Shown here piece by piece: positions 36,601 through 43,785 of a stretch of DNA of 64,000 nt. The notes beneath the pieces are model-generated. The model saw only the letters and a program-made list of their open reading frames with translations, was not told the origin of the DNA and searched no databases. Every line of letters begins with the position of its first letter. The first letter of the stretch is position 1. The DNA is from Crotophaga sulcirostris (lineage: Eukaryota; Chordata; Aves; Cuculiformes; Crotophagidae): assembly GCA_013397455.1 (NCBI GenBank), contig VYZB01000026.1:4524756-4588755 (forward strand), in the 5' to 3' direction. Position numbers and translations under genes: made by a program.

Positions 36601-39004
36601 CCCACCTTTCACTCCTAATGCCAGCAGCTCTGTAGCTGAGGGTTTGCTGCAGGGGTGCTCTCACACTTAAAATCCCCCTTGAACTTGCTTTCATTGCTTG
36701 TTACTAACATCAGTAATTTTCTTCACACGCATTCAGTAATGAGAGTAAAAGTCTGGCTAATTTTAAGTTGAGCCAAGTTCCCATCAGCCTCATGTTGTTC
36801 ATGTAGTGGAAACTTTTGGGGAACACTGAATTTCATCAAGGCTTAAAAAATGGAGGGTTTGTGTAGAAATGTTTAAGTAAAGATATTGCATTTCAGGAGG
36901 GAAGTACCCTGAGAGAAAATACATTTAAGGGCGCTGTATGTGACAGCTGCCTGCACTGGGATTGCTTGTACTTTCCTGCAGAGCAGCTCTTGTTGGTGTC
37001 CTTGCTGTGTCTCAGGTTTGAGACCTTAAATTGTCTTTGAGCTCTCTTCTCCCACAAGTGTGAGCATGTCACTCTGAGGAAAATGTTATGGTTTCTTTAC
37101 TTCACCTGCTCTCTTGTTCTGTTCCCTCTTTCCAAACCTAAAAGTCAAAATAACCCTACCTCCTTTGGGCAGCTGGATAGCTGATGTGATAGAGAAGGTT
37201 TTGGGGCATCTGCAGTCTTTGAAATTAGCAGAATTAAGATGCTCAAGGTGGTTAAAGATGACCTTCTTGTATGTCTGTACTTCTCTGAGATAACATGCTC
37301 ATCTCTGAACATCCTCCTACTATGCAGGGTTGCATAGGTGCAAGGGAGAAAAGGTATGAGGGTCTCTGGGACTTGATGGTCTCCGCGTTGTTGGTGGCCA
37401 CTTGAATTGAGGCTGCTCTTGTGGTTGGGGAGACCATCCCCTGATATCCCCCTCTTGTCTTGCAGGTGGCGCTTCGGAAGCATCAGGACCTACAACCCGG
37501 AGCAGATCATGCTCAGTGCTGCTGTCCGCAGGTCCAGCCGGGATGTCAAGATCATGAAGGAAAAGCTTATCTTCTCAGGTATGGATGGGGCTGGTCGTTC
37601 AGAGTCCTTTGCTCCATTCCTCAGCCATCATCCTGTTCTTTGCTGATGGAGTAGGTGGTCTTGATATGGGTACCATCTCCTGCTGGTGGGACACGCTGGC
37701 TGGACTGACCCTGCTGCGCTGAACCATTTGATGGGTGTGGTCATGGGCCACCCATCCCAAACTGGCAACAGGTCTGAGCACTGATTTGCTCAAATCATTT
37801 AACTTCCAAAGTTATGCTGTGCAGTTGTCTTACAGTGCCCCACATCTTCTGCCTCTCAATTGTCATTAATGTGTCGGAAGGCATAAAACCCATTAAAACA
37901 ATGACATAGGTCACTACAAATAGTGGTGATAAGTTTGGGGTAGACCTGGAATTCAGTGGAACTAAAGGCTGAGAGATTCCTATCATCCTTGTACTACTCC
38001 CAGCATTTATTTGTGCTGGTTGGAACATGCTGTCAATGTGTCCTTCTCACCCTACCTCTAAAAAAGATCTCAGAAATGCATACAGAGAGGGAAACATTTA
38101 GTTTTAAAAGATTAAACTTGGTCCACGAAGCTGGAAAACTCACATTTGGAGGAATGTGAAGATAATCTCCCCTTGAGCTTTGTTATGATTTTTTTTTTTT
38201 ATTTAGGGGCTCGAGACCTCCAGCAGGGATCAGGGTTTATTGTGCTGGACACATACATAATAAAACAACTCTTGCTTCAAAGAGTTTATTTTGTGTAATG
38301 CAGGCCTGATTCTGCCTTCCAGAGATGGTGAAAATGGGATGTAAATCCAGGGAAAGCATTTGGTCACAGCAGAATTAAACCTCCCCAACATGTCCTAGAC
38401 ATAAAATATCCTTAGAGGTGGGGGATGCATATTAAAGTTTTGTGCCTCTGAAACAAAAGCCCTTGCTTCAAGTGAGTGTTTACAATTAAGACATTGGTGG
38501 TTCCATTTTTTTCTCAGTGAAATCAGTTACTATAGGAGTCTCTCCTTTTCCAGAAAGGCCATTTGGGAAGAGGTTAAGCTCAGATATTTTGCACCCTTTT
38601 CCCACTGGGTACAAATTCAGCCTATGGGGGAGTGGTCCAGCTCTGCCTCTGATGGTGGCAGGGTTGTCAAGGTCTGAAACTTAGAAGTGAGCTCCTATTT
38701 GAAGGCAGATCCTGTTCAAAACTGGTTTAAAATGGTTGCAGTGTTACTAAACTCGGGGTGGAATCTCTGTAGGATCAGGTGGATCCCGTGTGGGATGGTT
38801 GCTCAGTGCCTCAGTTTCCCAATTCATAGGCACCTCTTGGGATTTGCAGCCCTGTGACAATGTCCCCCTCCTTTTCTACCCTCCCCAGAGATCAACAACG
38901 GCGTGGAGACCACGGACGAGCTGTCTCTGTGCTCCGAGAATGGCTATGCCAACGAGATGGTCACCCCCACGGATCATCGAGACACCAGGCTGCGGAAGAA
39001 CTGA
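607..39004 (+). CDS. GDPD5: GDPD5 (GDE2), glycerophosphodiester phosphodiesterase domain protein 5; 12 spliced 3' exons, N-terminus outside window
   Basis: Joining 607-666, 3598-3696, 5574-5667, 9073-9218, 19308-19390, 22604-22754, 23926-24144, 26519-26676, 28673-28820, 31006-31088, 37466-37578 and 38889-39004 gives one open frame of 489 residues plus stop; every junction is GT-AG and all phases agree. The protein closely follows vertebrate GDE2: transmembrane segments, then an extracellular GDPD domain (GHRGAPM, APENT and FLMHD motifs), a last transmembrane helix ([20 protein letters not shown]) and a short cytosolic tail. GDE2 is known as a plasma-membrane enzyme that releases GPI-anchored proteins and drives motor-neuron differentiation. 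Counting window residues from the first in-window codon, the likely catalytic histidines are H128 and H170. Five N-glycosylation sequons (NWT, NQS, NIS, NIT, NLS) lie in the ectodomain. About 105 N-terminal residues are missing at the left edge. Identification is by recalled homology and is firm. Confidence 0.96.
667..3597 (+). other. GDPD5 intron with one hAT-like element
   Basis: GT-AG intron. Apart from the hAT-like insertion at 2648-2850 I see only unique-looking AT-rich sequence and short T runs. No open frame resembles a known protein. The first 606 bases of the window are likewise intron, with a T-rich run near 166-187. Confidence 0.8.
2640..2858. mobile_element. Non-autonomous hAT-like DNA transposon with perfect 8-bp target site duplication
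   Basis: The element spans 2648-2850 (203 bp). Its left end AAGGGGTGTCAAACCCA matches the reverse complement of the right end, CAGGAGTGTTAAACTCA, at 13 of 17 positions. It is flanked on both sides by GACTAGAT (2640-2647 and 2851-2858), a perfect 8-bp duplication as expected for hAT transposases. The right-hand GGCCAGTGGGCTGTGAGTTT motif resembles ends of known vertebrate hAT families. It is too short to encode a transposase, so it was mobilised in trans. The interior is richer in CpG than its surroundings. The family name is not known to me. Confidence 0.85.
3598..3696 (+). CDS. GDPD5: GDPD5 exon, window residues 21-53
   Basis: The acceptor is TTTGCTGCAG and the donor GTAAGT. The exon is 99 nt, phase 0 to 0. 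It starts [20 protein letters not shown], a transmembrane helix, and ends with the loop [13 protein letters not shown]. Human GDE2 has the equivalent WEDEWEVLLISLQ. Confidence 0.96.
3841..3857. repeat. Short (TA)n microsatellite
   Basis: An alternating TATATATATATAT run in the GDPD5 intron, 145 bp after the preceding exon. It is short and probably without function. Confidence 0.7.
4141..4174 (+). repeat. G/T-only low-complexity tract
   Basis: Thirty-odd bases of only T and G, ending in a T11 run, about 100 bp before a CR1 copy. It is one of several similar tracts in this gene. Confidence 0.65.
4274..5270 (-). mobile_element. CR1 LINE, 5'-truncated 3' end (about 1 kb)
   Basis: Read on the minus strand, this is the 3' kilobase of a CR1 retrotransposon. 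It ends in the octamer-type tail seen on the + strand as CATAGAGTCATAGAATAG. Minus-strand peptides match the C-terminal part of the CR1 reverse transcriptase: a degraded [15 protein letters not shown], then [11 protein letters not shown] and KVFHLGQGN. The frame is broken by stops, so the copy is dead. It sits in the GDPD5 intron in antisense orientation, the largest CR1 copy here. Confidence 0.95.
5574..5667 (+). CDS. GDPD5: GDPD5 exon, window residues 54-85 (split)
   Basis: The acceptor is TGTCCTGCAG and the donor GTGAGT. The exon encodes [20 protein letters not shown] then [11 protein letters not shown], a transmembrane segment followed by a basic loop. It ends after one base of a split codon (A+CT, Thr). 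Human GDE2 has GTAPFLHVGAVAAVTMLSWI here. Confidence 0.96.
5668..9072 (+). other. GDPD5 intron, no repeat larger than low-complexity tracts
   Basis: This 3.4 kb GT-AG intron holds a G/T tract at 6601-6670 and otherwise unique-looking sequence. Several short open frames occur but none resembles a known protein. Confidence 0.75.
6601..6670 (+). repeat. G/T-rich low-complexity tract
   Basis: Nearly all T and G (TTTG, GGGTTTT and GTTGTTGG units) with only a few C bases and almost no A on the + strand. The same style of tract recurs at 9547-9664 and, complemented, at 14671-14737 and 36307-36360. Confidence 0.7.
9073..9218 (+). CDS. GDPD5: GDPD5 exon, window residues 85-133: transmembrane segment and start of GDPD domain
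   Basis: The acceptor is TTTCTGACTCAG and the donor GTGAGT. The exon reads [20 protein letters not shown] (transmembrane), then [13 protein letters not shown] and [18 protein letters not shown] is the first signature of the GDPD fold and carries catalytic His (window residue 128). The end is phase 0. Confidence 0.97.
9547..9664 (+). repeat. Long G/T-only low-complexity tract
   Basis: About 118 bases composed almost only of T and G on the + strand, with TTTG, GGTTGGTTG and T8-T9 units. This is strong strand asymmetry. It lies about 330 bp after the preceding GDPD5 exon. Confidence 0.8.
14671..14737 (-). repeat. A/C-only low-complexity tract (G/T on minus strand)
   Basis: About 65 bases of A and C including C7, A9, AAAAACCCC and CCAACCAACC units. 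It is the complement-oriented counterpart of the G/T tracts elsewhere in the gene. Confidence 0.8.
19308..19390 (+). CDS. GDPD5: GDPD5 exon, window residues 134-161 (split)
   Basis: A T14-containing pyrimidine tract and CGATAG acceptor precede it; the donor is GTAAGC. The exon begins [20 protein letters not shown] and ends VQADVVL. APENT is the second GDPD signature. The position where most GDPDs have E-x-D metal ligands reads Q-A-D (window 155-157). The last codon is split AG+C. Confidence 0.96.
19391..22603 (+). other. GDPD5 intron, nothing recognised
   Basis: This 3.2 kb GT-AG intron contains only unique-looking sequence and T runs (for example near 21361-21373). No repeat or RNA gene was recognised. 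Confidence 0.65.
22604..22754 (+). CDS. GDPD5: GDPD5 exon, window residues 161-211: GDPD catalytic core
   Basis: The acceptor is GTCTCTGCAG and the donor GTGCGT. The exon begins with the split Ser, then [20 protein letters not shown], a textbook GDPD motif. HD contains the second catalytic His (window 170), 42 residues after the first, as in mammalian GDE2. It ends [17 protein letters not shown] with the first N-glycosylation sequon. Confidence 0.97.
22795..22812 (+). repeat. (ATGGG)3 short tandem repeat
   Basis: Three ATGGG units 41 bp downstream of a GDPD5 splice donor. It is short and could be polymorphic. Confidence 0.6.
23090..23514 (+). mobile_element. CR1 LINE fragment, 3' end
   Basis: It starts CACCTCTGCTATGAGGACAG and runs through the conserved GAGAGAGTTGGGCTTGTTCA and CAGCCTGGAGAGGAGAAGGC blocks, ending TTTTATGATTCTACGATA. 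This is the typical CR1 3' UTR region with its ATTCTA tail, in sense orientation in the GDPD5 intron. It was inserted next to a TATATATA tract (23069-23088). Confidence 0.93.
23926..24144 (+). CDS. GDPD5: GDPD5 exon, window residues 212-284
   Basis: The acceptor is GCTTTCAG and the donor GTAAGT. At 219 nt (73 codons, phase 0 to 0) it is the longest GDPD5 exon in the window. It begins [18 protein letters not shown] and carries the NQS, NIS and NIT glycosylation sequons. The stretch LILNFQDLP sits where many GDPDs have an acidic metal ligand (consensus L-x-I-E-x-K). Confidence 0.96.
24145..26518 (+). other. GDPD5 intron with one degraded CR1
   Basis: GT-AG intron of 2.4 kb. It holds the diverged CR1 at about 24530-24790. 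The rest is unique-looking. Confidence 0.65.
24530..24790 (+). mobile_element. Degraded CR1 fragment
   Basis: A diverged sense-orientation CR1 with recognisable order of blocks: GAGACCTAATTGCAACTCTC, CAGTACTGGGAAGGAGGCTG, a purine-rich GAACAGGAGAGGTTCCTGCT and the late TTTTCAAGACTCAGTTGGAC. The 3' tail is gone. Its divergence suggests an older insertion than the copy at 23090. Boundaries are approximate. Confidence 0.75.
26519..26676 (+). CDS. GDPD5: GDPD5 exon, window residues 285-337 (split)
   Basis: The acceptor is CCTCCGCAG and the donor GTACAG, one of the weaker donors. The exon starts [20 protein letters not shown] and ends [14 protein letters not shown] plus a split Arg codon (AG+G). 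It is collinear with human GDE2 (VMWLPSRQRPLVRKVAPGFQ). Confidence 0.96.
26677..28672 (+). other. GDPD5 intron, nothing recognised
   Basis: A 2 kb GT-AG intron with no repeat or gene recognised. Confidence 0.65.
28673..28820 (+). CDS. GDPD5: GDPD5 exon, window residues 337-386
   Basis: The acceptor is GTCTGCTGGCAG and the donor GTAAGT. After the split Arg it reads [20 protein letters not shown] and then [14 protein letters not shown], ending IWLM. This is the last part of the GDPD barrel, with the NLS sequon. The [11 protein letters not shown] segment corresponds to WCAGVPSVTSD in human GDE2. Confidence 0.97.
28821..31005 (+). other. GDPD5 intron with one CR1
   Basis: GT-AG intron of 2.2 kb containing the CR1 copy at 29488-29861; otherwise unique-looking. 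Confidence 0.7.
29488..29861 (+). mobile_element. CR1 LINE fragment with GTGATACT-type tail
   Basis: It starts TCTGGAGAAGAGGAGGCTCA and continues through GACCTTATTGCTCTCTACAA, CACTGGAATGCGCTGCCCAG and GGTTGGACTTGATGATCTCA. It ends with two copies of GTGATACT plus GTGA. This is a different CR1 subfamily from the ATTCTATG-tailed copies. Sense orientation, well preserved. Confidence 0.93.
31006..31088 (+). CDS. GDPD5: GDPD5 exon, window residues 387-414 (split): last transmembrane helix
   Basis: The acceptor is GTTTTCCAG and the donor GTAAGT. The exon encodes [14 protein letters not shown] followed by [13 protein letters not shown], the final transmembrane helix, and ends in AA of a split Lys codon. 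The candidate microexon at 33794-33808 would be spliced directly after it. Confidence 0.97.
33794..33808 (+). other. Candidate 15-nt in-frame GDPD5 microexon
   Basis: CTATCACATGATCAG lies between a CT-rich tract with TGCTGC ending CATCTCACAG and a donor GTAATT. Spliced between the exons ending 31088 and starting 37466, it keeps the frame and changes K-W to N-Y-H-M-I-R-W just after the last transmembrane helix. Fifteen nucleotides, flanking pyrimidine tracts and TGC motifs close upstream fit neural microexons of the SRRM4 type. I do not recall this insert from known GDE2 proteins, so it is a prediction only. Confidence 0.35.
36307..36360 (-). repeat. A/C-only low-complexity tract
   Basis: About 54 bases of A and C with AAAC and AAACAAACAAAC units and A7 runs. 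It is the complement of the G/T tracts elsewhere in GDPD5 introns. Confidence 0.75.
37466..37578 (+). CDS. GDPD5: GDPD5 exon, window residues 414-452: cytosolic juxtamembrane
   Basis: The acceptor is CTTGTCTTGCAG and the donor GTATGG. It completes Lys and reads [20 protein letters not shown] then [17 protein letters not shown]. Human GDE2 has [20 protein letters not shown]. The segment is basic and serine-rich, as expected for the cytosolic side of the membrane. Confidence 0.97.
37579..38888 (+). other. GDPD5 last intron, nothing recognised
   Basis: GT-AG intron of 1.3 kb with no repeat recognised apart from a T-run near 38190. Confidence 0.65.
38889..39004 (+). CDS. GDPD5: GDPD5 last coding exon and stop codon
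   Basis: The acceptor is CTACCCTCCCCAG. The split Glu is followed by [20 protein letters not shown] and [17 protein letters not shown], then TGA at 39002-39004. The single Cys in LSLCSEN is probably the C-terminal cysteine described in GDE2 as forming a redox-regulated disulfide with an N-terminal cysteine. That equivalence is my inference. Confidence 0.96.
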
Positions 39005-39277
39005 GAGGCTCCAGCGCAGCTCCGGCGCGTGGCTGCCCTGGTGTTGGCTCCAGCAGCGAGAGCCGTGCTCTCCTGCTTGCTGCGGGGTGGGAACCTCTGA
39101 GGAACTGCTGGCTGGGCAGAGACCCCTTCCCATACCCCATCGCTGGCTACTCCACCTCCCTGGTTGTGAGGTCGAGGGGCTTAATTTTGTAAATATGTAG
39201 AATATCTGAAATTTTTTGTCTTTTTTTTTTTTTCCTGAGTGTAATTTTTCCAGGGCATGAGTGGAAATACTGTGTTC

Positions 39278-39283
39278 ATTAAA
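39278..39283 (+). terminator. Proximal polyadenylation signal ATTAAA (candidate)
   Basis: The common variant hexamer, 274 bp after the GDPD5 stop codon. Use would yield a 3' UTR of about 0.3 kb. Confidence 0.4.
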
Positions 39284-41621
39284 TCCTTGTCCTTATGGCT
39301 GAAGTTATTTGAATCTTGATGTGACAGCCTGAGTCCCCTTGTGGGTTCTGGGAAAACCACATTGGACGTGTATCCCCTTTCTTCCCCTTGCCCCACTCCA
39401 CTCCTTTCCTTGGTGCAGCAACTGTGTAGCTGAACTCCATACATTGTGATGTTCTCGTGAAGTGTTGTTTTTGTTATGGGTTGGGTGTTTTTTTTTCTGT
39501 TTCCCTCCCCTTTCTCCATTTTCTGGGTAATGAAGTTTTAGCTCTAATACAACTGAAGGAGGTTGTTTGGAGGAGAGAAGCTTTCCTAGGAGGAGGTAGC
39601 ACTGCTCTTCCCTGCTCAAGTTCAGAGCCAGGGAAGGGGCTGCACTGGCTCAGTCACTTGGGCACCTTCTCCCTGTCCCATCCTCCTTCCCCAAAGCCTG
39701 GATGCTCAAAGGGGAATGGCCTTCTTGGAATGTCTTGCTGCAGTCTTGAGGGTAAATCCTGAGTGTTGGCTGTGGATTGGCCTCTGCAGGCAGCAGTTTC
39801 TTTTATTCCCCCCTCCCCACCCCCCACTCCTTGTTTCTTTCTTTCTGTTTCCCCCCTGAGTTGGGCTCTGTCAGAAGCCCAGGTGGCTTGTGAAAAGCAA
39901 TGCCACGGGTACCATCACTGCTCAGATCTGGCTAAAGTGCCTGCCACTCCAAGTGGCATTTGCAGTTGCTCCTTTGCTTCCTTGTCCTTGCACCTGTGTA
40001 GGAAGAGGAGGTGGTGGTGCAGTGTGAGCCTCCCCCTCTCTGACCCAAGGAGATGCCCATGGGTGAAGGAGTTGTAAATAGTTTGGAAGGTGAAGCAGCC
40101 CTGTAGAGTAATTTATTCCTGCAAGGAGACCTTTCCTCCTTGCTTTGAAAGCAGGATCTTTAAAGCTGCGTGTTCCTGTCCTCCAAAGGAATGAGAGTCT
40201 TGCAGCAGATGCTGAAGGCAAGAGCTCTCATCAGCATGTTTCCAATGCAAAAGGCTTTAAACCAAAATCCTAGACCAGAGGTTAAAAGAAAAAAAAGCAA
40301 ACTCAGAAACAAAGTAGATGACAGTTGCATTTTATCCCCTTCTTGAAATGGCTCGCAGTCAGCCCAAGGGTGGTTTCAGCTCTCTGCTCTTGACCTTCAA
40401 GGCCTCGTGGAGTGGAGCCTGTTTTTGGGTCACTTCGCTGTTCACATGGAGCTGGTTCCCAAGGCAGCTGAAGCCAGCCGGAAGGCTGCTGGAGCTGTGA
40501 ATGGGTCTTGGCTCAGTCCCTGTGGCCTTCTGGTGTTAGGTTGCTCCCTTCCTTGCTGGATCTTGGTTGGCACAATGTGAGAAATCCCATTAAGCGCAAA
40601 CTTCCTTTGAAACTCAGTGTGCACTGCCTTGAAAGCGATGGTGGAACCATCAAAGTCGTTTCCTGGGATAAATGGGAACTGAGGCTGAGTCTCTGGGTGC
40701 TGGCCAAGGTGGGCTGTAGAGTCTGTGAATGACTGGGAGAAGGCACCTGGCAGAGGAGAGAGTGGTCTGGGGGATGCTGATGTGCATCACATTTGACACC
40801 CAAAGCAGTCTTGGAAAGGCCAGAAATAAGCCATGATGAAAACAGCCTTGAGTAGTTTGTTCTTGTTTTGGGAGCACTCAACTGCTCTACCTTTTTTGAG
40901 CTGTACTCCAGTAATGCTTTGCAACCCCGAGTCTTGGGCTTAGCATGTAAGAACTGGGGGCAAAAGTCAGTAACTTAGCTATTTATTTAGAAGAAAAATA
41001 CCCCTATTGATAATGAAAATATGACTTATGATGCTTTAATAAGCACCTAAGCAGTGCAAATCAAAGACTTCAGTTCCTTTGCATCTACCCTGGGTTTTTA
41101 TGAATGTAAGTGGAATAAGACCCTGGTCCATGCTTACTCTTACCTTCTCCAAATACTGTCTTTATATATGGTACTCTCTCAAATCTGTGAAACCGTGTGG
41201 TGTTTTTCTGCAAAATTGCAAGATTTTGGTGGATTTGAAGGCTTTTGAGAACAAAGTTACTTCTCCGTTTAATGTGGTGCTGTATTGAAACATTCCTGGT
41301 GGATTGTCATTGCCAAGTGAGAGATGTTTAAATCTCAGCATCTGTTGATAATCACCTGCATGTTCTGTTTTTATCCTTGCAGATGACTATTGAAAGGTCA
41401 AGTGCTTAAAAGCTTGGAAGTGTTGAAAGCAATCCAACAAAGAGTTGTTTTCACAATTCACTTTTTTCTTTTTTTTTTTATGATGAGACCCAAACTTTAT
41501 GCATAATGCACTGATGGTTACTATTATTGTCCTGAATATTTACTACCTTTTTTTTAAAAAGGGTGATACTTTTTTGATGAAAATAGACCTAGACCAAAAT
41601 GAACTCTGCAATGCTCTGTGA

Positions 41622-41627
41622 AATAAA
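41622..41627 (+). terminator. Distal polyadenylation signal AATAAA of GDPD5
   Basis: A canonical hexamer followed within 30 bp by a GT-rich stretch (CTGTGACGTCGTGTGTTCTG), the usual downstream element. This is the likely main end of GDPD5 transcripts. Confidence 0.7.
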
Positions 41628-41817
41628 TTGTCAGTATTCCCCTGCCAGTCTGTGACGTCGTGTGTTCTGGGATCACTTGCTTAATGAAGATGCCTCGATC
41701 TTCTCCCTTTGTTTCTGCTTTTTTTGTGCTTTACAAGGGGGCTAAAGGTCTGACCAGAGGGCCATTTGGAGATCTGTCCTTCTTGAGGTCGGTATAGTTG
41801 TATTGCATCCCCTCTTG

Positions 41818-42610
41818 AAGACACCAGGCTGAGTGGTGTGATTGATGTGCCTGAGGGACCTGTGAACCTCATGAGGTTCAACAAGGCCAGGTGTGATGTC
41901 CTGCACCTGCGTTGGGGCAACCCCTATCAATATGGGCTGGAGGAGGAAGGGATTGAGAGCAGCCTTGCTGAGAAGGACTTGGAGGTACTGGTGGATGAAA
42001 AGCTGGACATGACCCAACAATGTGTACTCACAGCCTGGAAGGCCAAGCATATCCTGGGCTGCATCAAAAGAAGCACGGCCAGCAGGTTGAGAGAGGTGAT
42101 TCTGCACCTCTGCTCCGCTCTGGTGAGACCCCACCTGGAGCACTGCGTCCAGCTCTGGAGACCACAGCACAGGAAAGACATGGACCTATTGGAGCAGGTC
42201 CAGAGGAGGCCACAAAAATGATCTGAGGGCTGGAATACTTCTCCTGTGAAGAAAGGCTGAGAGAGTTGGGGTGTTCAGCCTGGAGAAGAGAAGGCTCCAG
42301 GGACAACTTATTGTGGCCTTTCAGTATTTAGAGACAGTTTATAAAGAAGATGGGACAGACTTTTCAGTAGACCTATAGCGACAGGACAAGGGTTAATGGT
42401 TTTAATATAAAAGAGGATGGATTCAGACTAGATATAAGGAATAAATGTGTTACGATGAAGGTGGTGAGACAGTGGTGCCAGATGCCCCATCCCTGGAAAT
42501 ATTCGAGGTCACATTGGATGGGACTCTAGTGGGAGATACCCCTGCTCATGACAAGGAGGAGTGGGCTAGGAAGGCCCTTTCCAATCCAAACTGTTCTGTA
42601 GTTCTATGGC
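41818..42610 (+). mobile_element. CR1 LINE fragment (about 0.8 kb) with internal deletion
   Basis: A sense copy beginning AAGACACCAGGCTGAGTGG within the reverse transcriptase C-terminus, passing through GTGAACCTCATGAGGTTCAA and the GTGAGACCCCACCTGGAGCA block, and ending CTGTTCTGTAGTTCTATGG. Compared with the copy at 4274-5270 it lacks about 46 bp between CTGAGGGACCT and GTGAACCTC. It starts about 170 bp after the GDPD5 polyadenylation site. Confidence 0.93.
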
Positions 42611-43770
42611 TCTCTCCCATCTGGGTTTGATAAGACAGTAGCTGAACAGCAGTCATCTGGAGAAGAAGCAACTGTGCAGACCTGAGTCTTGAACATTAAC
42701 CATGGAATAATTTTTCAGTGTTTGTGGCCACATGGGGACAATAATGCACCCACAGAGTTGATCAGGCCACATCTTTAAACCAAACAAATGGGAAGCCATT
42801 TATTTTTAACACACTTCATGCAAGTCGTTGTCCCAGAGTGATGTGAAGGCCAAAAGCCATAAGCAAGTTCGAAGAGGAATAAGCGGCTTATAGGTCTATT
42901 AGTGCTTATTAAACACGTGAGTCTGGATACAAGATCCAGCTTGGGAAGTCCCTGAGCAGTTCATTGCTAAATGTGCATGTTAAGGGAAAGGCTTGGTTGG
43001 TGCTTGCTCTATTGTTTTATTCTTTACCCTGGGATCTGCTTCCAGCTGCAGACAGAGAATGCTTTGGGTGAGAAGTGGATCTTGTCTGGGTCAGCATGGG
43101 ATTGTTCTTTGTTAAAGCAGCTGTTTTCACCAGCCCCTGCTGGCTGCATTTAACAGATAGTTTAAAGGGATTAAAGTAAATACAACACTTTCTCACTGAT
43201 TGGTGATGGGTAGTCAGTATGGTGTCATGAATTTGCCTGGTTCTGAGAATACTGTTTGAGTGTTAAATATAAAATTGCTGTAGGGGAAGGGGTAGAGCTC
43301 TTCCTATCTGTAATATTGCATAATCCCTGACTGGGGGCTGTTATTGCTGTACCCTAGGGAAAGATACTGGAAGCTTGAAAGGAGAGAAATGAATCATGTA
43401 GGCTGTGTCTGTTATTCAAATAAAAGAGCTGAGGATTGGTTGCTGGCTGTAAGCCTGAATGGCTTCAGATAGGCAACATTGTGCTATTTACCTCTTTTTC
43501 TTCCTCTCTAAATCTGCCCTTATTTATAAGAGCTTAATGGTACAGCTGGGATAGTTCTCATAGTATGGGAACAGTTCCAGCCCTTTCAATTCATCTGTAG
43601 ATTCCTAGTCCTGGGGTCTGAGAGGCAATGCTGGTGTGACCATGCCCTAGGCCTATGCAGTTATTTGCTGTAAGAATGATCTCATATATCTGCTAAAACA
43701 ACAGTATGGTGCAGTAGCTGTAGGCTTTCAGAGTTCAAACTCAATGTAAAAGATCAAGCCATGATGTGAG

Positions 43771-43785
43771 CAGCAGCAGCAGCAG
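43771..43785 (+). repeat. (CAG)5 trinucleotide repeat
   Basis: Five perfect CAG units in intergenic DNA. No coding context. Confidence 0.7.

Larger units (their letters stand above)
31089..37465 (+). other. GDPD5 6.4-kb intron with candidate microexon
   Basis: The intron contains a pyrimidine-rich zone at about 33700-33893 around a possible 15-nt exon, and an A/C tract at 36307-36360. I recognised no CR1 copy. Open frames here (for example 34592-35138) look like chance. Confidence 0.65.
39005..41646 (+). other. GDPD5: GDPD5 3' untranslated region
   Basis: About 2.6 kb from the stop codon to a canonical AATAAA at 41622-41627, with no splice-consistent coding sequence and no CR1. It includes an ATTTATTTA AU-rich element at 40981-40989 and an earlier ATTAAA at 39278-39283 that could give a much shorter transcript. 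The end is inferred from the signal; no transcript evidence is available. Confidence 0.7.
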
